DNA of 59,574 bases from Bacillus sp. ISL-41 (lineage in GTDB: Bacteria > Bacillota > Bacilli > Bacillales > Cytobacillaceae): assembly GCF_018613235.1 (NCBI RefSeq), contig NZ_JAGGQP010000020.1:1-59574 (forward strand), read 5' to 3'. Position numbers and translations under genes: made by a program. This document shows positions 19,044-26,777 of the stretch, one piece after another; the stretch's first letter is position 1; the number at the start of each line of letters is the position of its first letter. The notes under the pieces were generated by a model. That model was not told the DNA's origin and searched no databases. It saw nothing but the letters and a program-made list of their open reading frames with translations.

Positions 19044-19988
19044 TCACCAAGGTAATTTGATGTTATTGTATATTTCCTCGTTTTCTGGTATGAATAACTC
19101 AAAGTTTCTAATGTAGTTTGGTTCAATATAAGTTCTAGTGGATGATAGAGCAATGTGATTTAACAATTGTTGAATGGTTGTTATTAAAGCACCGGATTCA
19201 AACATCATAGTTCCAAAACTATGTCTCATGGAATGAACCTTAACTTTTGGAAGGTTCGCAAAAGTTAGGTATGAATTTAGTAGTGTATTTACGGAATCGT
19301 ATGATAAGTCGGGAAAAAGTTTATCACTATGTGATAGTTGATTTTCTACGCAATATTTTTGTATTAGCTTACCAACACCGTGTCTTAAAATTATATAGTG
19401 TGATCGCTTGTTTTTTGTTTCTTTTAGAAAGATTAGATCATTGTCGAAATCTATGTTTTCAACAGTGGCGTTCAATATTTCATTTTTTCTAGAGCCAGTT
19501 GATAATAATAGAGTGAAAAGTAGTAAATCTCTTTTTAAATTACTACTATGTTTGATTATACTTCTTAAAAGCCTGATAACTTCATGCCGATTGAGTATTC
19601 TCGGTGGTATCCTCGATGGTTTATAATTTTTTAATTTAAATTCAATTTCCAACATTACGTCATCAAAAGCATAGTTCATAAATAAATATTTAAAGAAACT
19701 TTTAAGTGCAGCGTGACATGTTGAAAGCCAAGAATACCCTTTATCAGTCCTCGAAAATAAGAACTGATCTAATAAAGTAGAATTAATGGGTAGAAACCGT
19801 ACAGTTTTACCGTTTACATCAATCAGTTCAAATATTTGTTCTAAATGCAGCTCACCATATTTTTGTTCGGTTAAGTCGGATAGATATTGACCAAATTGCT
19901 CAAGTTTGTCTTTATAAGCTTTTTTAGTACTATCAGTAAAATCTTTGCATAAAAGAAATTTATCAATTTCCTTAACATATGGTTCCAT
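19044..19988 (-). CDS. Tyrosine recombinase, third of trio
   Basis: 314-residue phage-integrase-family protein. The catalytic set is complete: Arg in STGSRKNEI, HSMRHSF (HxxR), LLNH, and the nucleophile Tyr in STRTYIEP. The N-terminal part (about 1-110) looks like a SAM-like core-binding domain. It is the last gene of a three-gene minus-strand operon, 19 bases after the second recombinase. Three adjacent, different tyrosine recombinases recall RIT (recombinase in trio) elements and, more loosely, Tn554. I see no terminal inverted repeats to mark a separate element. Confidence 0.88.
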   Translation of the reverse strand: MEPYVKEIDKFLLCKDFTDSTKKAYKDKLEQFGQYLSDLTEQKYGELHLEQIFELIDVNGKTVRFLPINSTLLDQFLFSRTDKGYSWLSTCHAALKSFFKYLFMNYAFDDVMLEIEFKLKNYKPSRIPPRILNRHEVIRLLRSIIKHSSNLKRDLLLFTLLLSTGSRKNEILNATVENIDFDNDLIFLKETKNKRSHYIILRHGVGKLIQKYCVENQLSHSDKLFPDLSYDSVNTLLNSYLTFANLPKVKVHSMRHSFGTMMFESGALITTIQQLLNHIALSSTRTYIEPNYIRNFELFIPENEEIYNNIKLPW

Positions 19989-20007
19989 TTCTAACTTATG
20001 ACTCCTT

Positions 20008-21132
20008 TTATAAAATTTCTTTTAGCAGAGCTTCCATAGGGAATGGATAATTTTTCATTACTTGTTCCTTTAAATCAATAGGAAGAAGTTGAGTATAAAT
20101 TGAAGTAGTTGCCGGATTTGTGTGCCCCAGTAACTGAGAAAGGAATTGAATTTCCATTCCGGCTTTTAAGCAATTCACAGCAAATGTATGCCTGAACGAA
20201 TGAGTCGTAAAGTAACTTTCATTAATATTTGCATCTTTAAAAATATTACTTATTTGATATTGAAGAGACCTATTAGAAATCCGCTTCTTTCTGACATTAT
20301 CCTCGTCCCGTGAAAATAAAAAACCATTGCAATTTTCCTTATTAGTTAAGCCAGTATCATCTAAATAGCTAATTAAGTGTTTTTTAGTCTCTGGGTATAA
20401 TGTGATAATCCTTGTTTTGTTACCTTTACCTTTTACAAAGATAATGTCATTATCAAAATGAATATCCTTGATTTTAATGTTAGTTGTTTCACTAATTCTG
20501 CACCCAGTAAGTAACATAAAATATATCATAGAATACCAACGGTAACCGTATGTTCTCCTATAAGCCTGTTTTAATATTGACTTAACCTGTTCATTGTTAA
20601 AATACCTGGGTAGTAATTTAGTTTTATTAAAATCAAATCTAACTGATAGGTCTTTGTCAACATATTCAACAATATATGCATACTTAAATAGCTTTCTAAT
20701 AATTGCAGTATATTTGTTCATTGTATAATCCGATAATTTTTCTTTCTCTTCGTTTTCTGTTTTGTCAACTTCCTTTTCCTCGTTGGTTTGACTATTGGTT
20801 CTTCTCCTTGACTTCAAAGTAGAATAGAATTTTAGAAGCAACACTTCATTGAACTGGTCCAAAGCTAAATTTGGATCAATTTTGTTAACATATTCTTTAA
20901 TTCTATTTATGAAATTAAGGTATGTTACCAGTGTAGTTTTACTTCTTTTTTTATTTTTGACTTGCAACGTTAAATTTTCTATAAAATCATCGGCTACCTT
21001 TAAAAAAGTAACCTTTTCCGAGTTTTTTTGCGTTGTATATGCACTTGTTAGTGACATTAAAGTCTCCATAGTAATCCCTAACTCATTACATACCTGTTCA
21101 TAATCTATATTGGATTGTATCTTTAAGGGCAC
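20008..21132 (-). CDS. Tyrosine recombinase, second of trio
   Basis: 374 residues with catalytic Arg in LTGCRISET, HSFRHTFAVNCL, LLGHTNPATTSIY with His and the nucleophile Tyr. An extra charged stretch (about 118-135, rich in E/K/T) sits between the core-binding and catalytic domains. It starts with GTG, and its AAAGGAGG ribosome site is embedded in the last codons of the upstream recombinase, one base from that gene's stop, so translation is coupled. It probably works with the other two recombinases on asymmetric ends; target unknown. Confidence 0.88.
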   Translation of the reverse strand: MPLKIQSNIDYEQVCNELGITMETLMSLTSAYTTQKNSEKVTFLKVADDFIENLTLQVKNKKRSKTTLVTYLNFINRIKEYVNKIDPNLALDQFNEVLLLKFYSTLKSRRRTNSQTNEEKEVDKTENEEKEKLSDYTMNKYTAIIRKLFKYAYIVEYVDKDLSVRFDFNKTKLLPRYFNNEQVKSILKQAYRRTYGYRWYSMIYFMLLTGCRISETTNIKIKDIHFDNDIIFVKGKGNKTRIITLYPETKKHLISYLDDTGLTNKENCNGFLFSRDEDNVRKKRISNRSLQYQISNIFKDANINESYFTTHSFRHTFAVNCLKAGMEIQFLSQLLGHTNPATTSIYTQLLPIDLKEQVMKNYPFPMEALLKEIL

Positions 21133-21133
21133 G

Positions 21134-22453
21134 TTAACTTTCCTCCTTTAGTACTGTTTCAGGGTTGTATTGAAGAGTATTTCTTTTAAGCCTTTGAATG
21201 CTTTTTTCAAGATAATAGTAAGTTGAATCTAAGCGGGCGTGTCCCAGCGCCATGGATACTTTTTCAAGGTCATTTTTATTTTCTAGTGCATTTGTAGCAA
21301 ATGCATGCCTATAAGTTTTCGCTGTATACTTTACTTCTCCGAATACTTTTTTATTTGCTGCAGCATAAATTTGACCTATTGCATTAACAGTGAGCGGTTC
21401 GTTACTTGTTGATAAAAATAAAGTTTTCCCATTATAATCTAATTTTTCTCTGTATTTTAGATATTTTCTTAGTACTTTCATTACCAGGTTACTTAACTTT
21501 AGCTTTCTCTGACCTGATTTTTTACTTCTGATCACTATAGTTGATTCTGAGGTAGATACATCTTGGAGTTTCATATTAGTGATTTCTATAGGCCTACATC
21601 CAGTATCAAGAATAATTAAAAATACACTTAAATTTCTTTCAGGTAGCCTTGAATAATTTAAAATAGCATCTATTAACTTCATGGTTTCTTTGGTATTAAC
21701 ATACTCATTATTTCGTGTATGCTGAATTTGAAATTTGCCAGGTATAGAATATTTGAAACTTATGAAGTTCAGTCTTCGAATATATTGAAGGAATAATTTT
21801 AAGCACCTTAGTAAATTCAAAGCCCTACTTGTTGAAATTTCATTTAATGAAACTCTTCTCCCTAAGAATTTATGATATGAATCAATATGTTCTTTATCTA
21901 TTTTTTTTACATCTTGATCTTGGAGCAAGTCTGGTGCTGGAAAACTTTTAAATTCTTCGGCTAAAAATTTAAAGAAGTACAAAATATCTTTTCTATAGTT
22001 TTTTAGTTGGCTGTAATTTTGAAAAGATAAATCTTCAAGAAAAGAATTAATAACAGGTGGAACGTTTTTTTTAGCTTTAGTTTTTATTGATTTCTCAATT
22101 AAGGTTGCTTTGAAAATAAAGTTGATCTGTTTGTCTCTAAATAAATGCTTTGATAGTAAATTTATAATGTTTAGATAACCCTGGGCAGTGCTTGCCTTTA
22201 AATTACCCATTTTTATTTTCTTTTCTAAAGTGTTTTTATAAGAATTAAAATGTTCTATGGACAGAAATTTAGTGTTCAATTGGTTGATATCATATTCGGC
22301 TACGAAAGATCTTAAAGTCCTGCTAATGTTTCTTTTATAACCAGGTGAAATATTGCTCCTTTCAAGAAAAGCAATTATGGTTTCAGGTAAACAATCGGGA
22401 TTAGTTTGGACTACGAAATTATTTTCATTTTTAATAACTGTTAGATTACTCAT
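21134..22453 (-). CDS. Tyrosine recombinase, first of trio
   Basis: 439 residues, promoter-proximal gene of the minus-strand trio. Catalytic Arg in DTGCRPIEI; the box usually HxLRH reads KTYRHAFATNAL, so the first His is replaced by Lys; ALGH and the Tyr-rich DSTYYYLEKS supply the His and the nucleophile. Apart from that substitution it looks intact and active. The longer N-terminal region (about 1-200) has two helical segments and may include an arm-binding domain. Confidence 0.86.
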   Translation of the reverse strand: MSNLTVIKNENNFVVQTNPDCLPETIIAFLERSNISPGYKRNISRTLRSFVAEYDINQLNTKFLSIEHFNSYKNTLEKKIKMGNLKASTAQGYLNIINLLSKHLFRDKQINFIFKATLIEKSIKTKAKKNVPPVINSFLEDLSFQNYSQLKNYRKDILYFFKFLAEEFKSFPAPDLLQDQDVKKIDKEHIDSYHKFLGRRVSLNEISTSRALNLLRCLKLFLQYIRRLNFISFKYSIPGKFQIQHTRNNEYVNTKETMKLIDAILNYSRLPERNLSVFLIILDTGCRPIEITNMKLQDVSTSESTIVIRSKKSGQRKLKLSNLVMKVLRKYLKYREKLDYNGKTLFLSTSNEPLTVNAIGQIYAAANKKVFGEVKYTAKTYRHAFATNALENKNDLEKVSMALGHARLDSTYYYLEKSIQRLKRNTLQYNPETVLKEES

Positions 22454-22877
22454 GATTTAAAATCTCCAATATAAATATTTAGAATATTGTGCTAAAATAT
22501 ACTTGCGCAAAGTGCTATTAAATTAACTTTCTGCTCTGTTAATTTTTCCTGGCCAGTCATACTAATTTCCAGTATCACCAATTTAAACACATGTAATTCA
22601 ATTTCGCTTTACTTTGTTAAAGAAAATAAGCGTAGAATTGTACTTCTATGCCATTTATCTTTAATTTAATAAAGTGCTAAAGGGGGCTGAAATAAAGTTT
22701 GTTAACTGGATTTCATTTTAAGCTAATACCGAGGAATCCAATATATAATAAAGATATAGTTATGAAATATTTTAAGTGCATTAACCTAATCATTACTTTT
22801 GAGAAGATTTATCATGTTTTTATGATACTGGAGATTTTGTTTGATAAAAGGACCTATGCTTATTTTGGTGATGAGCT
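22454..22877. other. Divergent intergenic region in the element
   Basis: Noncoding and AT-rich, between the recombinase trio (leftward) and an unknown gene (rightward), so it should hold both promoters. An inverted repeat with arms GC-N-TAGAA and TTCTA-N-GC lies at 22630-22651 and could be an operator. Nothing else can be assigned. Confidence 0.4.
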
Positions 22878-23705
22878 ATGTCCAAAGAGCCGAAAGGGTA
22901 CCAGACTGATCAAGTAAGAGCTGCAAATGAATTTGCGCTGGGGGAAATAACGCTAGAAAAATTTTTAAGGTTTCATCCGATTGGTAGAGGTTATAAGTGG
23001 AAACACATGGTGTTTGTAAGAAGGCAATCGTTTATTTGGCATCAATTAATTGAAAGATTACCTGTGCCTTATAGACTAAAGGCATATCTGGATTCTGAAG
23101 ACTTATCGGTTCCGTATCTAAGAGAAAATATGCAAATTACATCTGGTAATTACATTAATATAAAGAATTATGAATTAATGATAGAAGAGGGCTTGCAGAC
23201 AACCCTCCTGAAGCTTGCTGTAGTCTTAGATATACCCATTAGATATTTGAAAGGTTTTGACACCAGTGAATTGGTAGTTGCAGATTTTGATGAATACGAT
23301 TATTTGATAATGGATAATAAGCAATCGTTTTCAGAAATTGTATCATGGACACTGAAAAGAGATATCTGTCGAATTATTGAGGGTTTTATCGTTGATAATT
23401 CCGAGAAAGAAATTCCTTTTGTCCATAAAAATCATGTATATGTTAGAGTGGATAAAAATGTAAATTTCTTCCGATTTGAAATCTTCCTTGAATCAAGACC
23501 ATATGCATCAGTAGGTCAAATAAAGGAATTATTAAATGCTTTTCAGGGTAGTGTAAAATATGTGTATAAAGAAGAGTCGTTACTAAGAAAGGTACCAAAA
23601 TTAACTTTTATAGGCATTTATAAAAATACCTCACTTGAACTACTCGAGGAATTTGTAAATGACTTAAGTGAAAGTCCTGGAAAAGAAAGAATCTATCCAT
23701 TTTAA
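22878..23705 (+). CDS. Unknown protein, divergent from recombinase trio
   Basis: 275 residues, no family recognised. Charged and aromatic, without signal peptide or membrane helices, so cytosolic. The N-terminus (ANEFALGEITLEKFLRFHP) could be helical and DNA-binding, but I see no clear helix-turn-helix. AT-rich codon use matches the element. The ATG has only a weak ribosome site (GGTGATGAG). A terminator follows closely. The position opposite the recombinase operon would suit a regulator or accessory recombination factor; this is only a guess. Confidence 0.6.
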   Translation: MSKEPKGYQTDQVRAANEFALGEITLEKFLRFHPIGRGYKWKHMVFVRRQSFIWHQLIERLPVPYRLKAYLDSEDLSVPYLRENMQITSGNYINIKNYELMIEEGLQTTLLKLAVVLDIPIRYLKGFDTSELVVADFDEYDYLIMDNKQSFSEIVSWTLKRDICRIIEGFIVDNSEKEIPFVHKNHVYVRVDKNVNFFRFEIFLESRPYASVGQIKELLNAFQGSVKYVYKEESLLRKVPKLTFIGIYKNTSLELLEEFVNDLSESPGKERIYPF

Positions 23706-23722
23706 TACCTAAAATATTTATT

Positions 23723-23759
23723 CCTCTTATTACATCCTAGGAAGTAATAAGAGGTTTTT
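23723..23759 (+). terminator. Terminator after the unknown gene
   Basis: CCTCTTATTAC at 23723-23733 and GTAATAAGAGG at 23744-23754 form a perfect 11-base stem, followed by TTTTT. Confidence 0.85.
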
Positions 23760-23882
23760 CTAATTAAAAGTAATTTAATCAATTAGTTATAAGTTTTAAA
23801 ATATAGACTTATATAGCAAGGAGATTTAAAGTATTTATAATGATTTAATGATACACGTAAACTATTTCAAGGATCTAGAGAA

Positions 23883-23914
23883 CCTCTTATTACTAAAGTA
23901 ATAGGGGGTTTTTT
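23883..23914 (+). promoter_or_regulatory. Second copy of the hairpin, overlapping a ribosome site
   Basis: The same left arm CCTCTTATTAC recurs and pairs with GTAATAGGGGG using G-U pairs, followed by T6. The GGGGG that would serve as ribosome site of the next micro-ORF lies in the right arm. The structure can act either as a terminator or as a hairpin hiding that ribosome site. Confidence 0.5.
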
Positions 23915-23915
23915 G

Positions 23916-24062
23916 ATGCGTAAGTCAAAAGCACAAACATTAGAACAGAAAAAATTAAATGCTCTAAAAGTATTGGAGAAATGGGAACTAAAAGAAAAGG
24001 AACGATTTAAATATAAAGACGAGGAAGAAAAGATAATAAAACCTGAAAAAAAGTCACCATGA
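23916..24062 (+). CDS. Micro-ORF, 48 residues, highly charged
   Basis: Starts MRKSKAQTLEQKKLNALK and continues as a Lys/Glu-rich, probably single-helix peptide. A GGGGG ribosome site lies seven bases before the ATG. Its stop overlaps the start of the next micro-ORF in an ATGA pattern, which argues that both are translated. No family recognised. Confidence 0.5.
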   Translation: MRKSKAQTLEQKKLNALKVLEKWELKEKERFKYKDEEEKIIKPEKKSP

Positions 24063-24208
24063 AAATAAAGATAAAGGCGAATCAAACCTCAAACCATGTC
24101 AGTCCTAACCAGCCACCTTGCACCAGAATATGTAGAAATAATCCGAATTTAGAACTAATGGCAAAAGGGTTTCTGGAATTATACTTAAGATCATTGAAAA
24201 ATTCATAA
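24059..24208 (+). CDS. Micro-ORF, 49 residues, coupled to the previous one
   Basis: Starts MKIKIKANQTSNHVSPNQ and ends GFLELYLRSLKNS. Two cysteines are four residues apart (PPCTRICRN). It overlaps the upstream micro-ORF by four bases and is followed within 30 bases by a terminator hairpin, so the pair looks like a small two-gene transcript. Function unknown. Confidence 0.45.
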   Translation: MKIKIKANQTSNHVSPNQPPCTRICRNNPNLELMAKGFLELYLRSLKNS

Positions 24209-24237
24209 ATTACTGAAGCTCGCCAATCAATGAAAAT

Positions 24238-24267
24238 AAGTAGAGGAAAGATCTTCTCTACTTTTTG
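24238..24267 (+). terminator. Terminator after the micro-ORF pair
   Basis: AAGTAGAG and CTCTACTT pair around a ten-base loop and run into TTTTT. Confidence 0.75.
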
Positions 24268-24412
24268 GGGGGCTTTTTTAAAATTAAATAACGATTCGCT
24301 ATGGGACAGTGAAATAACCGTTCGTAACTTCAGCTTTTTACTTTTCTAATTAAACAGTCGGTTTTAAAAGTAGCACTAATAAAATAATTAAGTTGAAAAC
24401 TAATTATTTGAT

Positions 24413-24503
24413 CTTGTTTGTTCTTTTTCCTTTACTTATTAGGAGCATAGGTTACATTTATAGCCATTGATAGTTAGCTCCATAAATAAAAGGAACAAAC
24501 AAG
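24413..24503. repeat. Long imperfect inverted repeat upstream of the nuclease gene
   Basis: The outer arms CTTGTTTGTTC and GAACAAACAAG are perfect over 11 bases; further in, GGAGC pairs with GCTCC. The arms enclose about 70 bases. The stretch 24209-24645 otherwise holds no gene. It could be a structured leader, an operator region for the nuclease, or an end of a nested element. Confidence 0.5.
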
Positions 24504-24645
24504 AATTTTTGGCATATGAACTTTAAGTAAAAGATTGGATACTTAATGTTTTTTTGCTTAATAAGTAACGTTTTTATAATTATTATTTTATAAATATATG
24601 GTTAAACTTTTAGTAACTTGGAAAATGACGGAGGTTATCTAATCA

Positions 24646-26166
24646 GTGCTTCGTACTCACATATCCAATCGTTATCTAAAAGAAGATAAAGTTATAACAG
24701 CTAAGACCCATTGGGAATTAGAAGAAAAAGTTAAAAATCAAAAGCAGCGGTGGAAAGATAAAGAAAAGAAAGTTAAGAACCAAAAAAGGATTGAAAAGTT
24801 AAAGTGCTCTGCGATTACAGATACCGAAAGATCTCTAGAGCTAATTGAAGAATATCGGAATCTTCTTCAGTTCTCATTAAATAGAAAGCATTCTATTAAT
24901 TGGGACAAGCTTTTTAGTAAGGAAACTTACGAAGTTGAGGAACCTAACTTAGAAAAATTCATTGCGTTGGTAAATGTTCCAAAAGAGGATAAATTTTTTG
25001 AGCTTTTTCTCCCATCTTTAAAGAAGAAGAGGCTTGAAAAGATGAATGAGGCAGAAAAGGAATATAATCATGCCTACACTGAATATCAAAGAGAAAAAAA
25101 TGAATTTATTAACGAACAAAGGGAGATTAACGAATCAGTAAAACAATTTAAACTTGCATATGAGGATTCAATTACTCCATTTGTGGAAAAATACTTTGGT
25201 ACAGTAATTGATTCTTCTGTTTATCCAGAGGGAATAAATAAAAATTTTGAGATCCAATATCTATCTGAAGCAAAAGCTTTGGTTATTGATTTTGATTTAC
25301 CCCTACCAGGAAATGTTCCAGACATCATTGAATATAAATTTATACAAGCTCGTAAAGAAATTGTTACTAAAAAGATGAAGAAAAAAGAATTTGAAGAATA
25401 CTACGAGGATATTATTTACCAATTAACACTTCGAAATATTTACGAGTGTTATAGTGCTGATTATGGTAATACAACTGAACTTATTGTATTTAATGGATGG
25501 ATACATGGGGTTGATTCTTCAACTGGTCAAGATTTTCACTCTTGTATTGTAAGCCTACAAGCAATGAAGGATGAGTTTTTAGCATTAAATCTAGAAAAGG
25601 TAATACCGAAAGATTGTTTTCGAAGTCTAAAGGGATTAAACGCGGGTGCTTTATACCAGTTAGCACCAGTAAGGCCAATAATTGAACTTAACCGTGAAGA
25701 TCAGCGATTTGTAGAATCAAAAAAAATCTTAGCTGAGATTAATTCTATTCCCAACTTAGCAGCTATGCCGTGGGAAGATTTTGAGCACTTAGTAAGAGAA
25801 CTATTTGAAAAATATTTCTCCGCAGTTGGTGCTGAGGTAAAAGTAACGAAAGCGACCCGTGATGGAGGTATTGACGCCGTTGCTTTTGACCCTGACCCTA
25901 TTCGTGGCGGAAAATTTATCATTCAAGCAAAACGTTACAACCAAGTGGTTCCTATATCAGCAGTTCGCGAGTTGAATGGGATAATGGCAGATGAAGGTGC
26001 AGTAAAAGGAATATTAGTTACTACAAGTTATTATGGAAACGATTCATGGGAATTTGCTAAAGGAAAGCCGCTGACTCTTTTGGATGGATCTAATTTGATT
26101 CAGATGTTTATGGAATTTGGCTACAATGTCAAAATTGAATTAAAGAAAAATGAAAATGCAAATTAA
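24646..26166 (+). CDS. Mrr-like restriction endonuclease with coiled-coil front
   Basis: 506 residues. Residues 1-180 are Lys/Glu-rich and predicted coiled coil. Residues about 365-500 form an Mrr_cat-type nuclease domain: MPWEDFEHLVRELF, then RDGGIDAVAF with the metal Asp, then FIIQAKRY with the Q-x-K of the PD-(D/E)XK fold, and GILVTTSYY. It has no methyltransferase partner, so it is probably a solo or modification-dependent nuclease serving as defence cargo. It starts with GTG behind GGAGG. Codon use is AT-rich like the rest of the element. The middle region (180-360) matches no family that I recognise. Confidence 0.8.
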   Translation: MLRTHISNRYLKEDKVITAKTHWELEEKVKNQKQRWKDKEKKVKNQKRIEKLKCSAITDTERSLELIEEYRNLLQFSLNRKHSINWDKLFSKETYEVEEPNLEKFIALVNVPKEDKFFELFLPSLKKKRLEKMNEAEKEYNHAYTEYQREKNEFINEQREINESVKQFKLAYEDSITPFVEKYFGTVIDSSVYPEGINKNFEIQYLSEAKALVIDFDLPLPGNVPDIIEYKFIQARKEIVTKKMKKKEFEEYYEDIIYQLTLRNIYECYSADYGNTTELIVFNGWIHGVDSSTGQDFHSCIVSLQAMKDEFLALNLEKVIPKDCFRSLKGLNAGALYQLAPVRPIIELNREDQRFVESKKILAEINSIPNLAAMPWEDFEHLVRELFEKYFSAVGAEVKVTKATRDGGIDAVAFDPDPIRGGKFIIQAKRYNQVVPISAVRELNGIMADEGAVKGILVTTSYYGNDSWEFAKGKPLTLLDGSNLIQMFMEFGYNVKIELKKNENAN

Positions 26167-26618
26167 TGAATTAACCACCACATGATTAGTCATATAATTT
26201 CAGGAGCAGCAAAAAAGTTTGAGTATGTAATGTAGTTGGAAGGGTATCCCATTCGCCTATTTATCGAATTTAACAGTAAGCAAGATAGGTTTGAGTAATT
26301 TTCTAAACAATTTAGGACAACTAGAATTATCCATTTACAGGGATAATGCCGCTAATGCCAATTTTTGGGCATGGGAATGCCAAGAAATCAGCACTTTGTA
26401 TTGAAAAAATAAGTAATACCAACGAGATTTTAATATTACATCTCGTCCTTATATGGCTTTGTTGGGTTCCATAGCGGTGTCTAACCCCAGTTAGAAAACA
26501 ATTAATATTTAGTCGATTTTAAATTCCCCATTTAATAAATTACTACGATAAATAATTATGAATTAGTTTAAATACTGTGCAAACTGTTCACTAACTAATA
26601 AAAAACATATTGAAATTT
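26167..26618. other. Gene-free stretch of the element
   Basis: No reading frame with a ribosome site is seen. ACGAGAT and ATCTCGT pair near 26424-26448, a possible terminator for the nuclease gene, though without a T-run. Otherwise nothing is recognised. Confidence 0.4.
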
Positions 26619-26645
26619 AACTGCCCGTTAATTGGCAGTTTTTTT
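26619..26645 (+). terminator. Element copy of the kamR-kamA intergenic terminator
   Basis: AACTGCC and GGCAGTT pair and run into T7 followed by GCG, the same ending and almost the same distance to kamA (about 130 bases) as the host hairpin at 16148-16182. Confidence 0.75.
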
Positions 26646-26721
26646 GCGTTTTCGTAAGCCTATAAGTGTATTCAACGGATAAACCCCCTTGTCACCAACA
26701 TTTAGAATTAACAATTCAAGT

Positions 26722-26737
26722 TGGCACGGAAATTGCA
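26722..26737 (+). promoter_or_regulatory. Sigma-54 promoter of the reconstituted kamA
   Basis: TGGCAC at 26722-26727, five bases, TTGCA at 26733-26737: again a near-perfect sigma-54 site, 40 bases before the kamA start. It duplicates the host promoter at 16259-16274, so the same activator should drive both. Confidence 0.92.
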
Positions 26738-26777
26738 AATTGAATAGTGAGTGAAAATGTATAGAGGAGGGGCAATT

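Noticed and set aside
23723-23914. Repeated CCTCTTATTAC hairpins as a possible CRISPR-like array
   Set aside because: There are only two copies, with different right arms and a single unrelated spacer; they work as terminators or a ribosome-site hairpin.
26751-26777. Nine extra N-terminal codons of the complete kamA frame
   Set aside because: The truncated copy and its ribosome site place the start at the equivalent of 26778, and the extra codons contain the ribosome site itself.
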